Origin: Acetobacteraceae bacterium
GTDB taxonomy: Bacteria > Pseudomonadota > Alphaproteobacteria > Acetobacterales > Acetobacteraceae
Direction of reading: 5' to 3'
DNA: 23,150 nt
NCBI GenBank assembly: GCA_030039695.1
Contig: JASHVB010000284.1
Coordinates: 1 to 23,150, forward strand
Every line of letters starts with the position of its first letter. Positions within the stretch are counted from its first letter, which is position 1. Below are positions 16,038 through 23,150 of the stretch, one piece after another. A program made the translations under genes and the position numbers. The notes beneath the pieces are model-generated. The model was not told where the DNA came from. It made no database searches and worked only from the letters and a program-made list of their open reading frames with translations.

Positions 16038-16994
16038 CTACACGGCCATCGCGACGTCGCTCGCGCCGACCTCGGGCAAATTGACCCGTGTTACCGACGC
16101 CCGAAGAAACTCCAGGAACGTCCTGGTTACGGCGCCATTTGGTTGATGTGCTTCGTCACGCGCAAACACGACCGCCAGTTCCCAGCAGATTTCCGGACCG
16201 GCCAGTTCCGCGACGGCAAGCTGCTCTGCCATCTGGTTCACACCAACCCCGCGGGTCACGACCTTCGGCACAAGCGCAACCCCGAGACCATGGGCAACCA
16301 AATCGAGTTGCGTGGCGGGATCGGTAACTTGGAAACCGATCCTTCGCGTCAATCGGCTCTCGCTGAACATCTGGTCGACAAGCTGTCGTGTGCCCCAGTC
16401 TCGATGGAGTTCGACGAACGTCTCCGCGACCAACTCTTTCAGCGTGACGTCGCTCCGGCCGGCCAGCGCGTGGCCCGGAGGGCAGACTGCCACCAAGGGC
16501 TCGCGAGCCAGCATCCAGGCCCTGATTCCTGGCGGAGTCCTGCCAACGAGCTGGGTAACCGCCAGATCGAATTCACCGGTGCGCACGCCCTCAATGAGTG
16601 GCAGCGACCCACCGGAGGTCAGCCGAATTTCGACGCTTGAATGGGCCGCGCGGAACCGCACGAGTAATGCCGGAATGTCGATCAGAGGTGCCAGGCCGGG
16701 GATGATCCCGATCGACAGGGTTCCTCGCTGCAGGCCGATCATTTGAGCCACCGCCAGCCGCGCCTCGCTTGCCGCGCTTAGGACGCGCCGCGCCTCGAGC
16801 AGGAAGGCGCTGCCGGTCGCCGTTAACTCGACGCGCCGGCTCGTCCGCCACAGCAGTGGTGCGCCCAATTCCTCCTCAAGGGTCCGGATCGACGCCGAGA
16901 GCCCGGACTGTACGATGTGCAGCCGCTGTGCCGCGCGAGTGAAGCTTTTCTCGGCCGCGACCATTACAAAATGCTCGAGCTGCCTTAGATCCAT
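16038..16994 (-). CDS. LysR-family transcriptional regulator
   Basis: This 318-residue LysR-type regulator begins MDLRQLEHFVMVAAEKSF, with the winged helix-turn-helix (TRAAQRLHIVQSGLSASIRT) at about residues 18-40, then LGAPLLWRTSRRVELT. The rest is the periplasmic-binding-protein-like effector domain (for example GTLSIGIIPGLAPLIDIP and GLGVALVPK). ATG 16994 is chosen because it starts the HTH domain and has AAAGG upstream; the frame is open further upstream to 17162 but would cover the divergent gene's start. It is transcribed divergently from the cupin gene with a 109-base spacer, the usual arrangement for a LysR regulator and its target. The effector is unknown. Confidence 0.93.
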   Translation of the reverse strand: MDLRQLEHFVMVAAEKSFTRAAQRLHIVQSGLSASIRTLEEELGAPLLWRTSRRVELTATGSAFLLEARRVLSAASEARLAVAQMIGLQRGTLSIGIIPGLAPLIDIPALLVRFRAAHSSVEIRLTSGGSLPLIEGVRTGEFDLAVTQLVGRTPPGIRAWMLAREPLVAVCPPGHALAGRSDVTLKELVAETFVELHRDWGTRQLVDQMFSESRLTRRIGFQVTDPATQLDLVAHGLGVALVPKVVTRGVGVNQMAEQLAVAELAGPEICWELAVVFARDEAHQPNGAVTRTFLEFLRASVTRVNLPEVGASDVAMAV

Positions 16995-17103
16995 GGTGCC
17001 TTTCGATCCAGCACGCGGGGCGATCGCTGTTATCGGTATATAGTGTTGGACGCGCCGTATCCGCCATCCCAACTGACTGCGCGCATCAGTACTTGGAGAA
17101 TTG
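16995..17103. promoter_or_regulatory. Divergent LysR/cupin promoter region
   Basis: This 109-base spacer must hold both promoters and the LysR binding sites. A locally AT-rich patch, TTATCGGTATATAG near 17030-17043, contains a TAT/ATA dyad and is the best candidate for a -10 or operator. No exact T-N11-A site can be assigned with confidence. Confidence 0.45.
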
Positions 17104-17514
17104 ATGATGGACAGCGATGCGACAATTCGTGTCGTGGGGCCGACGGGATTCGTCGCAGACACGGCACAAACACCCGGCTCCGAGAGGATGGCGGCGATTG
17201 CACCGGGCTTGGCTGATTCCGCGCTATGGGGTGGCTTGTTCGTGGTGAATCCCGGTGCGCGTACCGGTATTCATCACCATGGCGCCCAGCAGACGGTGGC
17301 CTATGTGTTGCGCGGTGCGTGTGAAGTACGCTGGGGCGCGCACGGCGAATATGCGGCGAAGGCGAAGGCTGGCGACTTCATCCATGTTCCCGCGTACCTC
17401 CTGCACATGGAAATCAACCTATCGCAATCCGAGCCGTTCGTCTGGGTGGTGGTGCGCAGCACCGCCACCCCCATCGTCGTGAACCTGCCGGACGACACGT
17501 GGCCGCAGGGTTAG
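17104..17514 (+). CDS. Cupin-domain protein with altered metal site
   Basis: This 136-residue single-domain cupin has first motif GIHHHGAQQTVAYVLRG with His57 and His59, and a second motif GDFIHVPAYLLHMEIN with His101. In typical relatives the first motif reads HHHGxQETxxYVLxG, so the metal-binding glutamate is replaced by Gln63 here. The C-terminal WVVVRSTATPIVVNLPD is typical for this cupin group. ATG 17104 has GGAG about six bases upstream; ATG 17107 is an equal alternative. There is no signal peptide. It is divergent from the LysR gene, its likely regulator, and is followed by the broken [2Fe-2S] gene. It may be an enzyme (isomerase, dioxygenase-like) or a binding protein; the substrate is unknown. 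Confidence 0.88.
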   Translation: MMDSDATIRVVGPTGFVADTAQTPGSERMAAIAPGLADSALWGGLFVVNPGARTGIHHHGAQQTVAYVLRGACEVRWGAHGEYAAKAKAGDFIHVPAYLLHMEINLSQSEPFVWVVVRSTATPIVVNLPDDTWPQG

Positions 17515-17558
17515 GCCGAAAAGTGAAGCCGCTGGAGAGGAGCTTTGCGCGGCGACGG

Positions 17559-18251
17559 ATGACCACGGCCCGACTTCACGACCCGTGACAGGGCGCCGAA
17601 TGCTCGGCGCCGGAGGCGCCGTCACCGGGACGGTCCTGATGGCAGGCCTGCCCCCCACCGGCGGACGCTGCCGGTTCGGCTCCGGCAAATCTTCAAGCGA
17701 CCGGCTCCGTTGACCCGGGTGTGCCTGTTGACGTCACGCTGACCATCAACGGCCATCTCAATCGGCTGCATCTTGGTCCCCACACCACGTCGCTGGACGC
17801 CCTGCGCGAGCATGTGGCTTTGACCGGCACAAAGAAGGGCTGCGACCACGGCCAGTGCGGTGCGTGCACTGTGTTACTGGACGGCAGGCGCATCAATTCC
17901 TGCCTGACACTGGCTCTTATGCATGACGGCCAGACGATCACGACCATCGAAGGGCTTGCCAACGGCGAAGCACTGCACCCGATGCAGGCAGCTTTCGTCG
18001 AACATGACGGATTCCATTGCGGCTACTGCACATCGGGAGAGATCTGTTCCGCAGTCGGCATGCTGGCGGAAGTCCGGGCCGGCATGCCGACCTATGTCAC
18101 CGAGGAGGCCCGCAAACAACTGAACCGGCTAATGGGCAACTCTGCCGCAGGCGTCCCGCGTGAACCGTGCAGCATGGACAATCCGATCCTGCGATGTCGT
18201 GGGCCCTCCTTCTGTAGCTCCCTGTGCCGCAGAGACGAGAAAACGAGGTGA
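17559..18251 (+). pseudogene. [2Fe-2S] subunit of PaoA/XdhA type, frameshifted
   Basis: The main open piece (from 17721) encodes a xanthine-dehydrogenase-family [2Fe-2S] subunit: VTLTINGHLNRLHL, the plant-type cluster GCDHGQCGACTVLLDGRRIN with SC, then HCGYCTSGEICSAVGMLAEV. Upstream in a different frame (17585-17650) is a Tat-like leader, GRRMLGAGGAVTGTVLMAGL. Removing one C from the run of six at 17651-17656 joins the two as GLPPPADAAGSAPA with no other change. At the 3' end RLMGN should continue with ICRCGAYPN for the second cluster; instead the frame shifts and the CRCG motif is lost. The FAD and molybdenum subunits that normally follow are absent. GGAGAGGAG at 17534-17542 is a likely ribosome binding site; the true start is unsure. 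A non-functional relic is most likely. Confidence 0.82.
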
Positions 18252-18441
18252 TGCGAACAGTTGTGACACTGCCTGAAAGTTGAGGGTAGCGGCGATACCT
18301 GCGCTCACATCGCAATCGTCACCGACTTTGCGGGTGAGCCCGCCAGGCAGCGACGCGACAGTGAGCGAGGTGGCAATGCGAGCCGACATTCGTTGCTTCA
18401 GACCTGTCGATCCTGGTGATGTCGCCGGCCTACGCCGCGCC

Positions 18442-19332
18442 TCAATCTACCCGCGGCGTAACCGGGTCGGCGACATTCAACCGCGCGATATAACGCTGGG
18501 CGAGCAAAGCCAGCACGAGCGGCGGCATGGTCGAAAGGACACTGCCCGCAGCGAACAGTGTCATGCCAAGATTAGCCGTCCCGGTGCTGGGCATGGTTGG
18601 TGAGAAGGCAAGCAGTGCCGGTGACAGTGTCTGCTTCGCGGTGCCGCCGGTGAGGACAAGGCCAAACAGGAGCTCATTCCAGACGGTCAGGAACGCGATG
18701 ATGAAGGCGGCGGCGATACCGGGCGCCGCCATCGGAATGGTGACGTGCCATAAAGCTTGCAGCCGGCCGCACCCGTCGATGCGTGCAGCGCGCTCGATCT
18801 CCGGTGGCAAGCTCGCAAAATAACCCATCAAAACCCAGGTCAGGAGCGGCACGACCATGGTAAGATAGGTCACGATGAGTCCTATATAAGTGCCGACCAG
18901 GTCGAGAGCGGAAAGGATTACGAAATAGGGGATAAGGACTGCGATCGGCGGTAGAACCCGCACAGAGAGCAGGACGAAGAGGAGCAAGCGTCGGAAAGGA
19001 AAGCCAAAACGCCCGAATGCATATCCGCCGATCACTGCGGCGGTCGTGCCGATAGCCGCGACTGCGATCGCCACAACGGCGCTATTAAAGAACCCAAGTC
19101 CAACCGCGGCCGCCTGTCCACCAAAGACTTTATTGATGTTGGCGATGCCGAGAAGCGCCATGTAGTTGGCGAAGCTCATACCATTGGGCCACTCGAGCAG
19201 CCCGCGATCGTTTAGCGCATCGAGCGGTATTAGCGAAGCCCAGACCATCACCGCGATTGGAATGAACGTCCAGGTGGTCACGAGCACGACACCCAGCCAT
19301 AGCACCAGGCGCTCGCTTGCGGTCTTTTTCAT
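18442..19332 (-). CDS. ABC sugar transporter permease, MalG type
   Basis: This 296-residue inner-membrane permease has about six hydrophobic helices, the first near residues 10-30 and the last near 265-285. The cytoplasmic EAA loop reads PPEIERAARIDGCGRLQALW with HVTIP, which contacts the ATPase. This places it in the MalG/carbohydrate uptake family 1 group. Its ATG overlaps the stop of the other permease in ATGA, showing translational coupling. It is the last gene of the operon; no hairpin terminator was seen after it. The substrate is probably a sugar or polyol but cannot be specified. Confidence 0.95.
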   Translation of the reverse strand: MKKTASERLVLWLGVVLVTTWTFIPIAVMVWASLIPLDALNDRGLLEWPNGMSFANYMALLGIANINKVFGGQAAAVGLGFFNSAVVAIAVAAIGTTAAVIGGYAFGRFGFPFRRLLLFVLLSVRVLPPIAVLIPYFVILSALDLVGTYIGLIVTYLTMVVPLLTWVLMGYFASLPPEIERAARIDGCGRLQALWHVTIPMAAPGIAAAFIIAFLTVWNELLFGLVLTGGTAKQTLSPALLAFSPTMPSTGTANLGMTLFAAGSVLSTMPPLVLALLAQRYIARLNVADPVTPRVD

Positions 19333-20297
19333 GACGGCATCGCTGCTCCGTCACCCGCCCTCGACGGCGGGAGTATCGCGGAGCGAGAGTCGGCGGCCAC
19401 CTTTACGATGCGGCGGCGGCGCATCAGCACGACATAGCAGATGGTGGTAATGCTCATGCTGATCGCTACCAGGATATAACTCGCGGCCGCTGCGAGGCCG
19501 TAGCGGGAGAATTCGAACGTGTAGCGAAAGATCAGCATCGGGAAAGTCTGGGAGGCCGTGCCCGGTCCGCCGCCGGTCAGAGCGAATAGTAGGTCGAAGC
19601 TCCGGAATGCCTCGACGGTGACGGTGACGAGCACGATCGCCACCGTCGGACGCAGATGCGGCAGTGTGATATGAAGAAACCGGTTGAGCACGGTCGCGCG
19701 GTCGATCCGTGCTGCCTTATAAAGGCTATCGGGTATCGTCTGAAGGCCGGCGAGAAAAAACAACGCGCCGAGTGGTGCGATGTGCCAAACGAAGGCGATT
19801 GCCACCCAATAAAGCGCAGTATTCTCGTTGATCCAGACGTAGTTTGCTTCTACCATCCCAAGCTGGTGGAAAAGTCCCGTTAGGGCACCGAAGGTTGGAT
19901 TGAGAATGAAGATCCACGCGGTCGCGGTTACCACTTCGGAGCACGCCCAGGGCAGCAGAACGCCGGCGCGCAACAAGCGGCGCCCCGGAAAGTCCTCGTT
20001 GAGGACGAGGGCGATGCCAAGTCCTGTGAGGAGCGAGGTGATGACCACCACCGCGGTGAATTCGATGCTGCGGAGGATTGCGGCGAGGGCCTCCGGGCTG
20101 GTGAGGATGCGTCGATACTGGTTGAGACCGACGAATTCCTGCGTGCGCAGGATGACGTCACGATCATGAAAACTGATCCACGCAGCGTAGATAAGCGGCA
20201 GGATGAAGATGACGACGTTGAACAGCACGAGGCCGGTGACGACGCCAAGCGCGAAGCGCGCGTCTGATCGCAGGAGAGGTTGCGCCGCCGACCTCAT
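19329..20297 (-). CDS. ABC sugar transporter permease, MalF type
   Basis: This 322-residue inner-membrane permease has a first hydrophobic helix near residues 16-36 (VTGLVLFNVVIFILPLIYAA) and five further ones. Its EAA loop is IPDSLYKAARIDRATVLNRF with HITLP. The length and pattern fit MalF/UgpA-type partners of the MalG-type permease encoded next. Its start overlaps the ATPase stop by four bases and its stop overlaps the next permease start, so the three genes are translationally coupled. Confidence 0.95.
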   Translation of the reverse strand: MRSAAQPLLRSDARFALGVVTGLVLFNVVIFILPLIYAAWISFHDRDVILRTQEFVGLNQYRRILTSPEALAAILRSIEFTAVVVITSLLTGLGIALVLNEDFPGRRLLRAGVLLPWACSEVVTATAWIFILNPTFGALTGLFHQLGMVEANYVWINENTALYWVAIAFVWHIAPLGALFFLAGLQTIPDSLYKAARIDRATVLNRFLHITLPHLRPTVAIVLVTVTVEAFRSFDLLFALTGGGPGTASQTFPMLIFRYTFEFSRYGLAAAASYILVAISMSITTICYVVLMRRRRIVKVAADSRSAILPPSRAGDGAAMPS

Positions 20298-21409
20298 GGA
20301 GCTCGCCGGTCGTACGGAAAGATGCGATCACCCCTGCCGTTGAACAGGAAGAATTTGCTAGGTGACGCGCGCAGCGAGATGGCGTCACCGACCTGAAATC
20401 GTGTGTCAGGAGGAGTTCTGATTTTGATGAGTTCGGCGCCATCGGTGCTGCCATAGGCAACATGAACGAACTGATCCGAGCCGAGCGGTTCAACCGCATA
20501 GACGCGGCCCTCGCCCAGTAGCGGCACACCGGTTGCGTTAGTCGACAGCGCTTCCGGACGTATCCCAAGCGTCAGCATCCCCTGGCTGGACCGGGCTGCC
20601 GCGCCGATCGCGTCAGCAAGCGGTATGCTCACACTCGATCCTTGGAGTTCAACTGTACCCCCGCTCTCGACAGGCCGGCCCCTGATTAGGTTCATGCCAG
20701 GGCTGCCGATGGATCGTGCAACGCTGATGTTAGCGGGCCGATGGTATACTTCGTCGGGCGTCCCGAATTGGCGAAGCTTGCCCGCGTCCATGATCGCGAT
20801 GCGATCGGCCATCGTAAGGGCCTCGACCTGGTCGTGGGTGACATAGATGAAAGTCGAACCAAGCCGCTCGTGAAGCTTCTTAATCTCGACGCGCATTTCC
20901 CCCCGAAGCTCGGCGTCAAGCGCCGATAGCGGCTCGTCGAACAGGAAGACGACTGGGTTGCGCACAACCGCCCGGCCGACTGCAACACGCTGCCGCTGGC
21001 CGCCAGAAAGCTCATGTGGACGCCGGTTGAGCAAATCGCCGATGCGCAGCACTCTCGCGGCGGCGCGTACGCGCTCATCGATCTCTGTCCGGGTTACCCT
21101 GGCCATGCGCAGCGGGAACGCGATATTCTCATAGACGGTTTTGTGTGGGTAGAGTGCGATGGTTTGGAACACCATGGCGACGTTGCGCTTCTCGGGCGGG
21201 ACATGCTCCATGGGACGGCCGCCGACCAGGATATGTCCGCTCGTTGGTGCGTCGGTCCCGGCGATCATATTGAGAATTGTTGTCTTGCCGCACCCCGAAG
21301 GCCCCAACAGGACGACGAATTCCTGGTCGGCGATCTCTAGGTCGAGCGAGTCCACCGCGACCGTTTCGTGATAGCAGCGAGAAACCTGCTGGAGAACCAC
21401 CGCGGCCAT
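20294..21409 (-). CDS. ABC transporter ATPase, MalK/UgpC type
   Basis: This 371-residue cytoplasmic ATPase energises sugar uptake. Walker A is GPSGCGKTT (residues 36-44), the Q-loop VFQTIALYPHKTVYEN, the signature LSGGQRQRVAVGRA, Walker B VVFLFDEPLSALDAE and the switch histidine is in YVTHDQ. A C-terminal TOBE/MOP-like domain follows (about 235-371, including TLGIRPEAL), typical of MalK/UgpC. ATG 21409 is preferred to the GTG at 21412. It starts 36 bases after the binding protein gene and overlaps the first permease. The Q-loop has Thr-Ile where Ser-Tyr is common, a mild variation. Confidence 0.96.
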   Translation of the reverse strand: MAAVVLQQVSRCYHETVAVDSLDLEIADQEFVVLLGPSGCGKTTILNMIAGTDAPTSGHILVGGRPMEHVPPEKRNVAMVFQTIALYPHKTVYENIAFPLRMARVTRTEIDERVRAAARVLRIGDLLNRRPHELSGGQRQRVAVGRAVVRNPVVFLFDEPLSALDAELRGEMRVEIKKLHERLGSTFIYVTHDQVEALTMADRIAIMDAGKLRQFGTPDEVYHRPANISVARSIGSPGMNLIRGRPVESGGTVELQGSSVSIPLADAIGAAARSSQGMLTLGIRPEALSTNATGVPLLGEGRVYAVEPLGSDQFVHVAYGSTDGAELIKIRTPPDTRFQVGDAISLRASPSKFFLFNGRGDRIFPYDRRAP

Positions 21410-21445
21410 CACGGCCGCCGGTATCGCGTTGACAAATCGTCAAGT

Positions 21446-22864
21446 CTATAGCTTTGCATACCTAGACCGAAGCTTTTCCCAACTGGCTTTCATGGCGATC
21501 ACTACATCCTTTGGTGTCGCTGTACCCTTCAGCAGGAGCTCATCTTCGATCATTTGCTGCATGCCGACTTCCCACTGCTCTTGCCAGCTTGCCTTTAGCT
21601 GGTTGCCCGGCACGGCCTTCCGCCGCCCCTCGAACAGCCACCTATAGTTCTCGCTGGCGAGCGGGGGGTACATCCACTTCATGATGGCCTGCCGTACCTT
21701 TGGATCGTCATACACCTCCGGAAAAGGCATCTGCAGGTTCGCCAGCATCGCCCATTCCTTCGGCATCCGCAGTTCGTGGTTCTTGTCGCGCCAACTAAAG
21801 GATTTCATCAGGTTAAAGGCTGCCTCGAGCTCTGCGTCGGCGCGTTGCGTGTTGCTCATGACGTGCAGGGCATGGCCGACCAGCGTGGTACCGTGGGTTG
21901 CGCCGGGCATGACCGGGTTCATGTTGAAGTAGCGGGCGAAGTCGCCATTCTTCGGGTCAGAATAGGCAAAGCTGTTATAGTCCGACTGGTAGTGGAAGGC
22001 GTGAAGACCTTTCATCCATGAGCTTGCCATCTGAGGTTCCTGCCATGTCAGGATAGCCCGCGGCACGAGTTCCTCGTCCCACCACCGTTTCCAGTCGGAT
22101 AGTACCTTCAGGATTGGCGTGTTCAAGCCAAAGGTGGACTTCATATCGTCGTCAACGAGCCCGTCCCCTTCCGAAGCGCAGTGGGCGTAAAGCGCCCACG
22201 GAGTGCCCGTCCACGACCTGAACCAGGTCGGCAGGATCGGGTGTTCGACGATGCCTCTCTTCTTGAGATCGGCCGCTTGCCTATAAATCTCATCCCAGGT
22301 CTGCGGATAATCGGAGACGTTGGCCGTCGCCTCGTATCCTCCTGCGGAAAGAACTTTTTCGTTGCGGAACATGCAGTAGGGTCCGCCATTGTAGTACGTC
22401 AGGCCGATGCACTTGTGATCGGGCCACGACTGCGCGTCCGTTACGATGGCCGGGAACTCTTCCTGATTTATTTTGTCGAGGTCGGGCATATCGTCGATCG
22501 GCCGGATCCATCGAGCGGCGAACCATCGGGACGCCTGGCCTCGTTGCGCGCGAAACAGGTCGAGGCGCGTGCCCGAAACCAGCTTGGTCTCCATGATCGC
22601 AGGGTAGTCGCCCGAGGTCGGTTGGAGTCTGACCTTGATCCCGTATTGCTTAGCGAAAACACGGGCATTTTCTGCAATGACTTGGTCGCCGAAAGGCCAA
22701 AACGTGTAGTTCAGCTCGATTTCCTCCGCACGTGCACGAAACGGAGCGAGGCCGGTTACGCCGACCCCAGCGACACCGGAGAGGTACAGGTTCTTAAGAA
22801 ATCGCCGCCGATCGAGGCCGCGATCGTCGTGCCCGACGTCCGGAACTGTTATGTTCCTGCTCAT
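21446..22864 (-). CDS. Tat-exported sugar ABC solute-binding protein
   Basis: This 472-residue periplasmic solute-binding protein of the family 1 extracellular type begins with a twin-arginine leader: DRRRFLKNLYLSG (Arg19-Arg21), a hydrophobic core, and probable cleavage after ARA near residue 46. There is no lipobox cysteine. The mature part starts ELNYTFWPFGDQVIAENARVF and has many tryptophans and tyrosines (for example YNGGPYCMFRNEKV and WKRWWDEELVP), which often line sugar sites. AGGAG lies about ten bases before ATG 22864. It is the first gene of the operon. Tat rather than Sec export is unusual but known for such proteins. The ligand is unknown. Confidence 0.94.
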   Translation of the reverse strand: MSRNITVPDVGHDDRGLDRRRFLKNLYLSGVAGVGVTGLAPFRARAEEIELNYTFWPFGDQVIAENARVFAKQYGIKVRLQPTSGDYPAIMETKLVSGTRLDLFRAQRGQASRWFAARWIRPIDDMPDLDKINQEEFPAIVTDAQSWPDHKCIGLTYYNGGPYCMFRNEKVLSAGGYEATANVSDYPQTWDEIYRQAADLKKRGIVEHPILPTWFRSWTGTPWALYAHCASEGDGLVDDDMKSTFGLNTPILKVLSDWKRWWDEELVPRAILTWQEPQMASSWMKGLHAFHYQSDYNSFAYSDPKNGDFARYFNMNPVMPGATHGTTLVGHALHVMSNTQRADAELEAAFNLMKSFSWRDKNHELRMPKEWAMLANLQMPFPEVYDDPKVRQAIMKWMYPPLASENYRWLFEGRRKAVPGNQLKASWQEQWEVGMQQMIEDELLLKGTATPKDVVIAMKASWEKLRSRYAKL

Positions 22865-23150
22865 GACAGGTGAGCTCCTCCCCCTGTTGATGAAACGTCG
22901 GCGCGAGAAAAGCGGAGACCCATCTTGCCGTACGGAGGTCCCGGAAGTTGGTCAGGATGATCGGGTACGGAGCCTCACGAATGGGACGCGGGTCGTACTG
23001 AAACCTACCACGTATCGTCCCGCTGTTAAGTGCCTCGGTCGGGGGGATTGAATCTGACTTTTCCCCCAACATGGCGGTTTGCCGCACCAGCTGGGATCCA
23101 TTCGAACCATGAGACCCAGCCATTGCAGGACCATGATCTCCTCGCCGGGA
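22865..23150 (-). promoter_or_regulatory. Leader region of ABC transporter operon
   Basis: These 286 bases lie upstream of the binding protein and should hold the operon promoter. A minus-strand frame stays open from the right edge through this region into the binding protein start, but it resembles no family and is not called as a gene. No LacI, GntR or AraC regulator gene is visible before the window ends, and no clear operator was found. Confidence 0.4.

Noticed and set aside
17590..17622. Three GGCGCC palindromes in about 30 bases
   Set aside because: They lie in the Tat leader coding sequence and follow from Gly/Ala/Arg codons in GC-rich DNA.
18129..18389. Minus-strand 86-codon frame opposite the [2Fe-2S] pseudogene
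   Set aside because: No ribosome binding site and mostly antisense to a better-supported coding remnant.
22794..23123. Minus-strand frame open to the right edge and overlapping the binding protein start
   Set aside because: No recognisable domain, and it overlaps the Tat leader of the binding protein by about 70 bases.

Overview
The window reads as a GC-rich alphaproteobacterial accessory region. Indicators are FixJ-type response regulators, an alphaproteobacterial-style RpoH sigma factor, Tat-exported periplasmic oxidoreductase parts with c-type hemes, and a MalK/UgpC-type sugar ABC transporter. Acetobacteraceae/Rhodospirillales or Sphingomonadales/Rhizobiales are all possible and I cannot choose from sequence alone. 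No tRNA, rRNA, CRISPR array, transposase or insertion-sequence end was found.

Layout. 1-1013 (minus): an aldo/keto reductase that runs off the left edge. 1677-2970 (minus): two orphan response regulators, one receiver-only and one FixJ-type with a LuxR DNA-binding domain. 3531-3555: a perfect hairpin in a long gene-poor gap. 3870-8156 (plus): an operon with a small unknown gene translationally coupled to a three-subunit periplasmic dehydrogenase (Tat subunit III, GMC flavoprotein, tri-heme cytochrome c). 8542-9070: probable remains of a secreted protein gene. 9261-11886 (plus): HD-domain protein, clade-3-like catalase and a small mono-heme cytochrome c. 11970-12371 (minus): a third orphan receiver protein. 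12699-12826: a decayed response-regulator fragment. 13169-14080: an RpoH-family sigma factor. 14310-15332: a frameshifted, 5'-truncated di-heme cytochrome c peroxidase-like pseudogene. 15333-15866 (minus): a putative lipoprotein. 16038-17514: a LysR regulator divergent from a cupin gene. 17559-18251: a broken [2Fe-2S] subunit gene of a xanthine-dehydrogenase/PaoA-type enzyme. 18442-22864 (minus): a complete ABC sugar-uptake operon (Tat-exported binding protein, ATPase, two permeases).

How the parts fit. The left and middle parts look like a stress and periplasmic-oxidation island. A periplasmic sugar, sugar-acid or alcohol dehydrogenase would feed electrons through cytochrome c to the respiratory chain. 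Catalase and a once-present peroxidase would deal with hydrogen peroxide, and RpoH plus several orphan receivers would supply regulation. No histidine kinase lies in the window, so the receivers must be served from elsewhere. The right part is separate: sugar uptake plus a LysR/cupin pair.

At least three genes between 12.7 and 18.3 kb are clearly broken and another near 8.5-9.1 kb probably is. This points to a low-constraint, decaying accessory region. The most interesting leads are the uncharacterised gene coupled to the dehydrogenase operon, the HD protein/catalase/cytochrome c cluster, and the homopolymer frameshift in the [2Fe-2S] gene.
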